A stretch of DNA of 64,000 nucleotides, from the NCBI GenBank assembly GCA_030765535.1, contig JAVCCH010000194.1, positions 1 to 64,000 on the forward strand, in the 5' to 3' direction. The stretch comes from Candidatus Tenebribacter davisii (GTDB lineage: Bacteria; Cloacimonadota; Cloacimonadia; Cloacimonadales; TCS61). The translations under genes were made by a program, and so were the position numbers. Below are positions 37,673-46,066 of the stretch, one piece after another (the stretch's first letter is position 1; each line of letters starts with the position of its first letter). The notes below the pieces were generated by a model that was not told the DNA's origin, ran no database searches, and worked only from the letters and a program-made list of their open reading frames with translations.

Positions 37673-38053
37673 TCAGTCTTTAATACGTTTAAGTGAAACT
37701 ACCAGTTCATAATGAAATGGCGGTTTTAACCAGATCTGTTTCTTCAGGTATTTCTGAGGGTTATTCATGATTTCTTTTTCCGGGATCTCTTCTACTGTGT
37801 TGTCTTTTGAAACTACCAAATAGATATTTTCACCTTTTGTTACAGTTTTTGCCGTTGGCATAAGCTCTCCTACTAATTTATATTTTGGATGTTTTTCAAT
37901 AAAATCTAAAAGTATCTCATTTGTGATCATCTTTTTATATTCCTTGCAAAATCTTCTGTCCTCACAACTGGCTGCACAGACAATAATATCAGTATGCCTT
38001 TTAGTTTTGGGGCATACTACAAGGTTTATATCAGATCGAATTTTTTTTCTCAA
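37673..38053 (-). CDS. Cys-rich conserved hypothetical protein
   Basis: 126 residues from a TTG; no upstream ATG exists and the Cys-rich start would be lost with a later one. The N-terminus has four cysteines in C-x13-C-x3-C-x5-C spacing (VVCPKTKRHTDIIVCAASC...RRFC), a likely zinc or iron-sulfur site. The rest is mixed alpha/beta with a Lys-rich basic end. It lies 6 bp downstream of dapA as the last gene of the long minus-strand operon. No family recognised. Confidence 0.6.
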   Translation of the reverse strand: MRKKIRSDINLVVCPKTKRHTDIIVCAASCEDRRFCKEYKKMITNEILLDFIEKHPKYKLVGELMPTAKTVTKGENIYLVVSKDNTVEEIPEKEIMNNPQKYLKKQIWLKPPFHYELVVSLKRIKD

Positions 38054-38059
38054 TTTTTT

Positions 38060-38935
38060 CTATACCAATTTATATTTTTTCAATGTATTTTTTAACATTC
38101 TCAAATTATCCTGTTCCATAAAACAAAGTGGTAATCGTAATTCACGCTCGATCAGCTTCATCATATATAAAGATTCTTTCACAGGAATCGGATTTGTTTC
38201 AATGAATAATGCTTCATTGATCTCAATTAATTCTTGATGGATTTTCAGTGCATCTGCATAATTCTGGTTGGAACATAAAGCAACCAGATCATGTACTTTG
38301 TGTGGTAATATATTTGCAGTTACTGAAATTACTCCATCTGCCCCACACGCCATGATCGGAAGGTTTAAGGCATCCTCGCCAGACATCACAGAAAAATCTT
38401 TATCAGTATTCTTCACAATTCGTGAAAGTTGATCAAGATCTCCACTTGCCTCTTTTATGCCGACTATATTTATAAATTCATTAGCTAGTTTAATCGTTGT
38501 TTCCGCCTGAATATTTACTCCAGTTCGTCCAGGCACATTATAGATTACAATAGGAATCGTTGTGTTCTGCGCAATAGCTTTGTAATATTTATACAAACCC
38601 ATTTGTGTGGGTTTATTGTAATAAGGAGTTATTATTAAGGCATGATCCATACCCCACTCCTGAGCTTTGATAGTTGCTGAAATTGTATGATGCAAATTAT
38701 TTGTTCCTGTTCCCATCATAACGGGAATTCGTTTATCTATCTTTTTTATGCCAAATCGAATTAATCTCTCTTTTTCATCACCTGCAAGTGTCGGAGATTC
38801 TCCAGTAGTTCCACAAAAAAGAATTCCATCTGTCTTATTTTCTATCTGAAAATCAATAAGCTTTTCAAGAGAACTATAATCTATCTCATTATTTTTGAAT
38901 GGAGTAACTAAAGCTACATATGAACCTTTTAGCAT
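38060..38935 (-). CDS. dapA: 4-hydroxy-tetrahydrodipicolinate synthase
   Basis: 291 residues, AGGAGGTTTT before ATG. It is a TIM barrel with the class I aldolase signature: GTTGESPTL near residue 42, YNVPGRTGV with the catalytic Tyr, and IVGIKEASGDLDQL with the Schiff-base Lys near residue 160. It condenses pyruvate with aspartate semialdehyde, the first committed step to lysine and meso-diaminopimelate for peptidoglycan. It lies in a minus-strand run after trmL without other lysine pathway genes. Confidence 0.95.
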   Translation of the reverse strand: MLKGSYVALVTPFKNNEIDYSSLEKLIDFQIENKTDGILFCGTTGESPTLAGDEKERLIRFGIKKIDKRIPVMMGTGTNNLHHTISATIKAQEWGMDHALIITPYYNKPTQMGLYKYYKAIAQNTTIPIVIYNVPGRTGVNIQAETTIKLANEFINIVGIKEASGDLDQLSRIVKNTDKDFSVMSGEDALNLPIMACGADGVISVTANILPHKVHDLVALCSNQNYADALKIHQELIEINEALFIETNPIPVKESLYMMKLIERELRLPLCFMEQDNLRMLKNTLKKYKLV

Positions 38936-39014
38936 AAAACCTCCTGTATATTAATGATTAGACAATTTATTAGTATTGCTCTTTCACGTCAATAGACATT
39001 TATGATCTTATTGA

Positions 39015-39482
39015 TCAATATCCAATTTGCCGCCAGGCTTCATAAATAACTATAGCAACACTATTTGATAGATTTATTGATCTTATTTGATCATTCATTG
39101 GAATCGTTATATTCTGGTTATAATATTTATTCAGGATCTCTTCCGGTATTCCTCTCGATTCTGGACCAAACATAAATACATCACCCTTTTTATATTTTAA
39201 CTCAGTAAACTTTCTATTTGTTTTTGTTGTACAATAGTAAATGTTACTATTAGGAAAATCCGCTAAAAAGCTATCAAAAGAGTCGTGGATCTTCAATGAA
39301 AGTTTATTCCAGTAATCCAATCCCGCTCTTTTAACTAATTTATCAGTCAGAAGAAATCTCATTGGTTTGATAATATGAAGCGTGGAATTTGTTCCTACAC
39401 AAATACGACCGATATTTCCTGTGTTTGACGGAATTTCAGGTTGATATAAAACTACATGAAAGTTACTTTCAGGAGTGATCAT
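39015..39482 (-). CDS. trmL: tRNA (cytidine(34)-2'-O)-methyltransferase
   Basis: 155 residues from ATG 39482, which overlaps the upstream stop as ATGA; a longer start 33 bases earlier is less plausible because TrmL proteins are about 155 long. It is a SPOUT fold: HVVLYQPEIPSNTGNIGRIC near the N-terminus, the knot-forming MFGPESRGIPEEIL, and MNDQIRSINLSNSVAIVIYE at the end. It methylates the wobble ribose of tRNA-Leu isoacceptors. Translationally coupled to the solute-binding lipoprotein gene. Confidence 0.92.
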   Translation of the reverse strand: MITPESNFHVVLYQPEIPSNTGNIGRICVGTNSTLHIIKPMRFLLTDKLVKRAGLDYWNKLSLKIHDSFDSFLADFPNSNIYYCTTKTNRKFTELKYKKGDVFMFGPESRGIPEEILNKYYNQNITIPMNDQIRSINLSNSVAIVIYEAWRQIGY

Positions 39483-40510
39483 TTCAGCATAATCCGCTTC
39501 CACTTTTTTATCCATTCATCATACTGCAATCTTGTTTGTCTGGTTGAAAGATCTTTAGTATAGTCATTGGTCATTTTAGGCAGGATCTCGTAATCCGGAG
39601 GCAATTTAACCTTTTTATTAGCTGGTTTCATCCACATTTCATTAGCTATCTTTTCCTGAAATTCTGTTGAGAGGACAAAATCAACAAATTTTTTAGCATA
39701 ATATTTATGCTGAGATGAACTTAAAATACCAACTCCCTCAATAAATTTAAAACCGCCTTCTTTAGGGATAGTTGATCTATACTTTTCTGTATGTTCTTTC
39801 TGTGTATGGAATATGGGAGTTGTATCCAATCCGAGTATCATTGGTGCTTCCCCGGCTAAATATGCATTATAAGCATCATCCTGATTATCATAAATATTAA
39901 ATACATTATCTTTTATACTGCGCCAGAAATGGCCGTATCCGTTCCTGCCGAATGCTGCAACTGACCAGAACAACATAGCTCTTCCCAAACTGGAAGTTCT
40001 AGGATCCATGATTATTATCTGATCTTTAAATTTACCGTCCTGCATCTCACCGAATGTGATCGGTGGATCTGATATTACATAGCTGTTATAATTAAAGGCA
40101 ATATTGCTGTAGCAAACCGGGTTTATTCTGTATTCTTTATCAAAAATGATACCTTCAGAGATATAAGTTAAATTATTTGACTCATACTGAAGAAAAAGGC
40201 TATCTTGATTTGCCAGGAATAAAAGTGTATTGTCAATGCCAAAAAGTATATCAATATCACTACTATCTTTCTCTGAAATGGCTTTATCAAGCATTGATCT
40301 GGCATCTGGAAATTTTATTATATTAACTTCACATTCAAAAATTTTAGTAAATACCGGAATTATATTTTCATAAAAGTCATCATTTAAAAATACCTTAATT
40401 GCGTAAATATTCAATTCAGGTATTTCATTTACAATTTCACTGGTTTCCTGCTTATTACACCCTAACAGCGAAATTAAGATTAAAATAAATAATGTTAATA
40501 ATTTCTTCAT
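39479..40510 (-). CDS. Solute-binding lipoprotein (iron/thiamine-type periplasmic binding protein)
   Basis: 343 residues from ATG 40510; the frame continues 135 bases upstream, but that part lies inside the permease gene and lacks a signal peptide. The lipobox is LLGC. The body resembles family 1 binding proteins for Fe3+, thiamine or spermidine (VKFPDARSMLDKAISEKDSSDIDILFGID-like pattern, MDPRTSSLGRAMLFW, YLAGEAPMILG, EGVGILSSSQHKYYAKKFVDFVLSTEFQ). No cognate ABC ATPase is adjacent; the upstream gene is an MlaE-type permease. Ligand unknown. Confidence 0.8.
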   Translation of the reverse strand: MKKLLTLFILILISLLGCNKQETSEIVNEIPELNIYAIKVFLNDDFYENIIPVFTKIFECEVNIIKFPDARSMLDKAISEKDSSDIDILFGIDNTLLFLANQDSLFLQYESNNLTYISEGIIFDKEYRINPVCYSNIAFNYNSYVISDPPITFGEMQDGKFKDQIIIMDPRTSSLGRAMLFWSVAAFGRNGYGHFWRSIKDNVFNIYDNQDDAYNAYLAGEAPMILGLDTTPIFHTQKEHTEKYRSTIPKEGGFKFIEGVGILSSSQHKYYAKKFVDFVLSTEFQEKIANEMWMKPANKKVKLPPDYEILPKMTNDYTKDLSTRQTRLQYDEWIKKWKRIMLK

Positions 40511-41271
40511 TATATTGATCCGAATAACAATGCAGCTACAATAAAATCCATGACCAGAATAAGTATGGAAGAATATACAACAGTAATAGTTGTGACCCTT
40601 CCTACGCCTTCGGCTCCTCCACTTGCCCTGCTCCCTGCAAAACAAGCTACTACAGTAATTATAAGTCCGAAAAAGATAGCCTTCACAAGTCCACCGATGA
40701 GGTCTGAAGGGAGGAAAAAATCACGCATATTCGTAAAAAAACTGAACGCATTTATATGGTATTTATAAACTGATAATAAAAAAGCAGAAAAAATGCCAAT
40801 AACATTTGCAAAGATCGTAAGGATTGGAAACATGATAATACCTGCAATTACACGAGGCATATAGACAAGATCAACTGGATCAATTGCCATGGTTTCCAGT
40901 GCATCAAGTTGTTCACTCACCTTCATTGTACCTATCTCAGCCGCAATTGATGCTCCAACTTTTCCTGCCAGTACAAGTCCGGTAAGAACAGGTGCAAGTT
41001 CTATCATGGTAGATTTTCCAATTAGTACACCTATCAGGCTTAGAGGAATATATCCACTGGTTTGATATGATGCCTGAACTGAGGTTACAAGTCCTGTAAA
41101 AGCTGATGTAACAGCAATAAGCAGAAAAGAATCATAACCGATCCTTTTCATTTGCTTCATTATTTCATTAAAACGTTTTTTTATTTTGGTGAGATGACTA
41201 GCAATAGCAATATTAAATAAAACAAATTCACCAATTAAATTAATGAACTTGAATTTATACTTCATACTCAT
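40510..41271 (-). CDS. MlaE-type phospholipid ABC permease
   Basis: 253 residues with five to six transmembrane helices and the family signature VLAGKVGASIAAEIGTMKVS followed by EQLDALETMAIDPVDLVY. MlaE permeases (DUF140) work with an MlaF ATPase and an MCE-domain MlaD in lipid transport between membranes. Neither is adjacent; instead the next gene is a soluble-substrate lipoprotein, and dnaB precedes it with a 17-bp overlap. The missing partners are probably elsewhere. Either Met1 or Met3 may be the start. Confidence 0.9.
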   Translation of the reverse strand: MSMKYKFKFINLIGEFVLFNIAIASHLTKIKKRFNEIMKQMKRIGYDSFLLIAVTSAFTGLVTSVQASYQTSGYIPLSLIGVLIGKSTMIELAPVLTGLVLAGKVGASIAAEIGTMKVSEQLDALETMAIDPVDLVYMPRVIAGIIMFPILTIFANVIGIFSAFLLSVYKYHINAFSFFTNMRDFFLPSDLIGGLVKAIFFGLIITVVACFAGSRASGGAEGVGRVTTITVVYSSILILVMDFIVAALLFGSI

Positions 41272-42595
41272 TCAGATCTCTAAAAGCTGTGAATTCCTGT
41301 AAAAATCGTAGTTTTATTTTCCCGATTGCGCCATGACGGTTCTTTCCAATAATGATCTCAGCAATACCGGGTTCTTCCGTCTCTTCATTATATACTTCAT
41401 CACGATATATGAACATTACGATGTCAGCATCCTGCTCAATTGCTCCAGATTCCCTCAGATCAGAAAGTTTTGGTCGTTTATCATCTCTGCTTTCAAGTCC
41501 CCGGTTCAATTGAGATAGAGCTATTACAGGTATGCCGATCTCTTTTGCCAGTATTTTAAGTGAACGGGAAATTTCTGAGATCTCCTGCTGTCTGTTTTCG
41601 CGGTTACGGCTAGCTGACATAAGCTGCATGTAGTCAATAATGATCAGATCTAAACCTTTTATCTCTGCCTTCAGACGTCTGGTTTTTGCTCGAATATCCA
41701 GGATCGTGTTGGCACCAGTATCATCAATGTATATTTCCTTTGTAGATAGAACTTCTGCAGCTCCAGCAATACGCAGCATTTTTTTCTGATTCATTCCGAA
41801 CCCTTTCAGCATATTATCCATACTTACTTCAGAGGCGGAACTCATCATTCTCATAAGTATTTCATTACTTTCCATCTCCATTGTGAATATACCAACTTTT
41901 TTATCATATTGTACCGCAGCATTACTGGCAAGATTCAGGGCAAATGCCGTTTTACCCATTGCTGGCCTGGCAGCAACTATGATCAACTGTCCAGGACGTA
42001 ATCCGCCTAATCTTCTATCCAGATCTATGAATCCGGAAGGTACACCCAGTACACTTTTCTTGGATGCTGCTGTTTCTTCGATATTTTTCACTGTGGCTGA
42101 TATAATATTATGGATCCATTCAAATGACTTTCTATCGGGACGTTCAGCAATATTAAATATCATCTGTTCAGCTTCATCAACAATTTGATCGGCATCTTTA
42201 TCAGAAGCATAGCAACCTTCGATAATTTTATTAGATGCTTCAATAAGCTGTCTTAACAGAGCCTGTTTCAATACAATATTCGCATGAAACTCAATATTAG
42301 CACTGCTTAAAACAACATCCGACAGTTCATTTATAAAAGCTTTACCGCCAATCGTATCCAGTTGTTTATTTATTTTCAGTTTATCAATTAATGTGATTAT
42401 ATCAATTTCTATATTGCTTTCAAACAACTCGCAAATTGTCTTGAATATTGTTTGATGTGCTTTACGGTAAAAATGTTCCACATCCAACATTTCTATTGCT
42501 TTTGCAACAGAATATGTATCTATCATCATTGCGGAAAGGACCGCTGCTTCTGCGTTTATATCATTCGGTACTTGTCTTTCAATTCTCTTTGCCAT
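41255..42595 (-). CDS. dnaB: Replicative DNA helicase
   Basis: 446 residues. The N-terminal domain (VPNDINAEAAVLSAMMID) is followed by a RecA-like helicase domain with Walker A ARPAMGKTAFALN, Walker B LIIIDYMQLMS, and PVIALSQLNRGLESR near the end. It is the ring helicase that opens the fork. No intein is inserted and the length is normal. It overlaps the MlaE permease gene by 17 bp, so the two are probably transcribed together. Confidence 0.97.
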   Translation of the reverse strand: MAKRIERQVPNDINAEAAVLSAMMIDTYSVAKAIEMLDVEHFYRKAHQTIFKTICELFESNIEIDIITLIDKLKINKQLDTIGGKAFINELSDVVLSSANIEFHANIVLKQALLRQLIEASNKIIEGCYASDKDADQIVDEAEQMIFNIAERPDRKSFEWIHNIISATVKNIEETAASKKSVLGVPSGFIDLDRRLGGLRPGQLIIVAARPAMGKTAFALNLASNAAVQYDKKVGIFTMEMESNEILMRMMSSASEVSMDNMLKGFGMNQKKMLRIAGAAEVLSTKEIYIDDTGANTILDIRAKTRRLKAEIKGLDLIIIDYMQLMSASRNRENRQQEISEISRSLKILAKEIGIPVIALSQLNRGLESRDDKRPKLSDLRESGAIEQDADIVMFIYRDEVYNEETEEPGIAEIIIGKNRHGAIGKIKLRFLQEFTAFRDLNEYEV

Positions 42596-42702
42596 AATTT
42601 TTCCTATTTATTATATAATTCTTAATCAATTTTTATAATGATTGAAATATTGCAACTTATTTTTATAATAAATGGGAATTAAATGTTAATAAAAATTACA
42701 AA

Positions 42703-43347
42703 TTATAATGCAAGGTAATCTTTCTGCAGTTTTTGAAGATCTATCCAAGCAAATTTTTTCCAATGCGGATTTCTTAATAAGGCAGAAGGATGATAAGAAA
42801 CGTATGTCTTGATTCCTCTAAATGTATAAGTTCGTTCCCGGAATGCTTTTAGGGTTTGGTCAATTTCTAAAAGAGTAACTGCAGCAACCTTTCCGACCAA
42901 TAGAATAAGTTCCGGCTGGATTATGGAGATTTGTTCATCCAGATATGGCAGGCAAGCTTTTTTCTCTTCCGGTAAGGGATTACGATTACCCGGAGGACGA
43001 CATTTAACAATATTGCTAATATATATTTCTTCACGTGATAAATTTATCGCATTCAGCATTTTAGTAAGTAATTGTCCCGATCTTCCAACGAAAACTTTTC
43101 CTAATCTATTTTCTTCAGCTCCAGGTCCTTCACCAATTATCATCAGTCGTGCATCAGCATTACCATTTCCATAAACAAATTTATGTCGGCCCGTATGCAA
43201 TTCACACTTCTTGCAGTTACAATATTTTTTTTCAAGTTCCTGTAGTAATTCAGCTTTATTTATCTGTTTTTTAGGATTAATAAAAATATCTTGAATACCA
43301 GATAATTTCAAGTATTCAAGATATTGTTTAATAGTATCGTTATTCAA
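42703..43347 (-). CDS. Family 4 (iron-sulfur) uracil-DNA glycosylase
   Basis: 214 residues, TTG start with weak ribosome site. IIGEGPGAEENRLGKVFVGRSG is the active-site start, and HPSALLRNPHWKK is the C-terminal motif. The four cysteines of the 4Fe-4S cluster are seen in YCNCKKCEL and VKCRPPGNRNPLPEEKKAC. It removes uracil from DNA, an early base excision repair step, typical of thermophiles and anaerobes. It follows rpoZ after 15 bp. Confidence 0.92.
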   Translation of the reverse strand: MNNDTIKQYLEYLKLSGIQDIFINPKKQINKAELLQELEKKYCNCKKCELHTGRHKFVYGNGNADARLMIIGEGPGAEENRLGKVFVGRSGQLLTKMLNAINLSREEIYISNIVKCRPPGNRNPLPEEKKACLPYLDEQISIIQPELILLVGKVAAVTLLEIDQTLKAFRERTYTFRGIKTYVSYHPSALLRNPHWKKFAWIDLQKLQKDYLAL

Positions 43348-43362
43348 ATATATCTCAATAAT

Positions 43363-43602
43363 TTATCTTATCTCTTCATCTGAATCGTCATCATCAACTT
43401 CTACAACATAATCCGGAATAACATTTGAAGCGATATGTTCTAAAGCTGTAGTAGTTAGTTTACCCTGCAATTTTCTTTTTATTGAAAAAGGCAAATTACT
43501 AATTCTTTCAGCTTCCAGATTTGCAAGAAGCAGGAAAAGATAAGTCATGTTATTATTTTCTAAAAATTTTTCTACAGTATTTGAGTTTTTATTATTTTCC
43601 AT
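43363..43602 (-). CDS. rpoZ: RNA polymerase omega subunit (RpoZ-like)
   Basis: 79 residues. The start overlaps no coding sequence but the last codons of gmk (GGAGGA) act as its ribosome site. The sequence is divergent: FLLLANLEAERISNLPFSIK aligns with the LxxxAxxRAxxL region of omega, and the acidic tail (VDDDDSDEEIR) is typical. The gmk-rpoZ gene order strongly supports the identification. Omega helps assemble the polymerase and carries a ppGpp site in some species. Confidence 0.7.
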   Translation of the reverse strand: MENNKNSNTVEKFLENNNMTYLFLLLANLEAERISNLPFSIKRKLQGKLTTTALEHIASNVIPDYVVEVDDDDSDEEIR

Positions 43603-44214
43603 CTATCCTCCGTAATAAATTTCAATATTTTTATATCTTTGAATTCTGTTTTCTTCAGCTTTGATTATTGTCTTAATATTATCAACTGCATTTTCAAGAT
43701 CATCGTTTATAATCAGATACTGGAAATCTCTTATCTCCTTTATCTCTGATTCAGCTGTTTTTAATCTTACTTGAATAACCTCATCTGAATCAGTTCCTCT
43801 ACCCTTTAGTCTTTCCAGCCAAACTTCTCTTGATGGTGGAAGTATAAATATAGTTATTTGATCAATCTCTGAGTTCATGATCTGTTTTGCACCTTGCACA
43901 TCTATATCCATGATAATATGATTATTCTTAAGAATACTAATTACATAACTCTTTGAAGTTCCATACCAGTAACCATGTACCAAGGCAGATTCAAGAAAGT
44001 CACCCGATTGTTTCATCTCAATGAATTTTTCTTCTGAAACAAAATTATAATCAACTCCATTAATTTCATTGATACGAGCCTTTCTTGTAGTATAGGAAAC
44101 AGAATATTTGATCTCAGTATTATCAGCTAATATTTTCTTAAAAATAGCTGTTTTCCCACCACCAGATGGGGAAATTAAAATGATTAAAAAATTTTTCTTA
44201 TTCTTATTGATCAA
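43603..44214 (-). CDS. gmk: Guanylate kinase
   Basis: 203 residues. The P-loop reads ISPSGGGKTAIFKK instead of the usual GPSGAGKS, with the key Lys and Thr kept. VSYTTRKARINEINGVDYNFV is the GMP-binding segment, and IDVQGAKQIM follows. It converts GMP to GDP with ATP, feeding dGTP, GTP, (p)ppGpp and c-di-GMP pools. Preceded by gcvH after 11 bp and coupled to rpoZ. Confidence 0.95.
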   Translation of the reverse strand: MINKNKKNFLIILISPSGGGKTAIFKKILADNTEIKYSVSYTTRKARINEINGVDYNFVSEEKFIEMKQSGDFLESALVHGYWYGTSKSYVISILKNNHIIMDIDVQGAKQIMNSEIDQITIFILPPSREVWLERLKGRGTDSDEVIQVRLKTAESEIKEIRDFQYLIINDDLENAVDNIKTIIKAEENRIQRYKNIEIYYGG

Positions 44215-44225
44215 AATATATTGTT

Positions 44226-44603
44226 TTAACCTTCAATTAGATCTTTGTATTTATCTGCTTTAAGAAGATCTTCAAGTTCATCTTTATTGGTTAATCTTAC
44301 CTTTATGATCCATCCATCTCCAAATGCATCACTGTTCAACAATTCAGGTTTATCTTCAAGTTCTTCATTAATTGCTATTACCTCTCCACTTACCGGAGAA
44401 AGAATATCTTCAACAGCTTTTACTGCTTCAACAGAGCCAAAACCTTCTCCCTTTTCGACATTTTCTCCTATTTCAGGAAGTTCTACATAAACGATATCTC
44501 CGAGTTCGTGCTGAGCATAATCTGTAATACCGATAACTGCTTCATCACCAATAAGTTCTACCCATTCATGAGATTCTGTGTAGAGCAAATCATTCTTAAC
44601 CAT
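44226..44603 (-). CDS. gcvH: Glycine cleavage system H protein
   Basis: 125 residues from ATG 44603 (a start 12 bases upstream would bury the GGAGG ribosome site). The lipoyl domain is complete: YTESHEWVELIGDEAVIGIT and GFGSVEAVKAVEDILSP, with lipoyl-Lys62. H protein shuttles the methylamine group between the P, T and L proteins; those genes are not in the window, so it may also serve in lipoate transfer. First gene of the minus-strand housekeeping run. Confidence 0.94.
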   Translation of the reverse strand: MVKNDLLYTESHEWVELIGDEAVIGITDYAQHELGDIVYVELPEIGENVEKGEGFGSVEAVKAVEDILSPVSGEVIAINEELEDKPELLNSDAFGDGWIIKVRLTNKDELEDLLKADKYKDLIEG

Positions 44604-44703
44604 TATGACCTCCATTTTTTTTGAGTTATGGATTCAAAACACGTTTTTGTGTCAAGTATTAAAGATAGTATAATAACTATAAAAAGGATTTACATTAGTT
44701 TTA

Positions 44704-46062
44704 CTAATTTGTAAAACTGAATTCATTATTTTTAATTAAATCTAAAAAAGTATCAACTATTACTTTATTATACAATACACCCTTGTGAGATTCTACTTCT
44801 TCTATCGCTTTATCCATTCCTAAAGCTGGTCTATACGGTCTATGAGAAGCCATTGCTTCTATCACATCTGCAACTGCAATAATTTGAGCTTCTAAAATGA
44901 TCTCCCTTTTCTTAAGTCCATTTGGATAACCACTGCCATCCAATCTCTCATGATGTTGTAAAACTATTTTTGCAACAGGCCATGGAAAATTGATGCTTGA
45001 TAAGATTTCAAAACCTGCCTGAGGATGTGTTTTAATTAAAGCAAATTCAGCTTCAGTCAATCTCCCGGGTTTACTTAATATTTCTGAAGGGACATAAAGT
45101 TTTCCTATATCATGAACAATTGAAGCAATCCGTAAACCATCTAATTGAAATTGATCCAGGTTCATTTTTACACCAATTGCATTAGTGAGCATTGAAACTC
45201 GACGTTGATGCCCCGCAGTATAAGGATCTCGCTTTTCAACAGCCAGGATCAGTCCATTTACAGTTTCTTCCATTAACTCCTGCAACCGAGTAAAACTATT
45301 CTTTAACGGAGTGATATCATTTGAAACACCTAGTAGAACATCGGGAATATCTGGTGAATCCAGAGGGACCTTAGTTGTTTGAAACCAGATCTTTTTCCCA
45401 TCATCTAACGAGTATGACTCCTCAGGAATGAGAACTTTCTTTTTTCCTTTTATCACTTCGAGATCTTCTTTGGCAATTTTTTCTAAATCTATATCTGTAA
45501 TCTTTGAGTTTAATAATAATTCTCTATCAGTTTTTCCGATCATCTCTTTTGGAGTAGTATTATAAAGTTTTGCAATAGAAGTATTTACCATTAAGTATCT
45601 GCCATTTTTATCTTTAACAAAGATGTTGCTTGGAACAGTATCAATAACTTTTAATAAAAAATTCCTGTTTCTTTTAAGTTTTTGTTCCATATCAGATTTA
45701 TAAAATGCCATCTCTATTGTTGCATGTAATTCTCTGTCCTCAAAAGGTTTGATCAAATAACCAAATGGAGATGACTCAGCAGCCTGCTTTAATATTTTTT
45801 CATCTGCATAAGCTGTAAGGAAAATAATTGGGATTCCAAGGTCATGATAAATTCTTTTAGCTGCCTCAATCCCGTTGATTTCACCTTCTATCATAATATC
45901 CATTAAAATTAGATCCGGTTTATGCTGTCTGGCTTCCCGTATTGCTACTTCACCGTTAGAAATAATATGAGGAACTTTATATTTGAATCTGACTAATGTA
46001 CTCTTAATGTCTTCTGCAATGATCTTTTCATCTTCGACTATGATTATTGTCTTAGCAGCCAT
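44704..46062 (-). CDS. Response regulator with PAS and HD-GYP domain (c-di-GMP phosphodiesterase)
   Basis: 452 residues from ATG 46062. REC domain first (TIIIVEDEKIIAEDI, LILMDIMIEGEINGIEA with the phosphorylatable Asp, PIIFLTAYAD, YLIKPFEDREL), then a PAS-like domain (about 130-270; NIFVKDKNGRYLMVNTSIAK), then HD-GYP (about 280-450). The catalytic motifs are intact: IVHDIGKL, HHERLDGSGYPNG and AVADVIEAMASHRPYRP. HD-GYP proteins degrade c-di-GMP. It starts 4 bp after a GGDEF regulator of the same REC type, so the two form an antagonistic pair. Confidence 0.93.
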   Translation of the reverse strand: MAAKTIIIVEDEKIIAEDIKSTLVRFKYKVPHIISNGEVAIREARQHKPDLILMDIMIEGEINGIEAAKRIYHDLGIPIIFLTAYADEKILKQAAESSPFGYLIKPFEDRELHATIEMAFYKSDMEQKLKRNRNFLLKVIDTVPSNIFVKDKNGRYLMVNTSIAKLYNTTPKEMIGKTDRELLLNSKITDIDLEKIAKEDLEVIKGKKKVLIPEESYSLDDGKKIWFQTTKVPLDSPDIPDVLLGVSNDITPLKNSFTRLQELMEETVNGLILAVEKRDPYTAGHQRRVSMLTNAIGVKMNLDQFQLDGLRIASIVHDIGKLYVPSEILSKPGRLTEAEFALIKTHPQAGFEILSSINFPWPVAKIVLQHHERLDGSGYPNGLKKREIILEAQIIAVADVIEAMASHRPYRPALGMDKAIEEVESHKGVLYNKVIVDTFLDLIKNNEFSFTN

Positions 46063-46066
46063 AAAT

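Noticed and set aside
39479-40645. 45-residue N-terminal extension of the solute-binding lipoprotein
   Set aside because: The extension overlaps the permease gene out of frame, is Arg/Cys-rich and lacks a ribosome site; the signal peptide starts at 40510.
44226-44703. Glycine riboswitch before gcvH
   Set aside because: The upstream gap is about 100 bp and shows no paired aptamer-like GGAGA cores.
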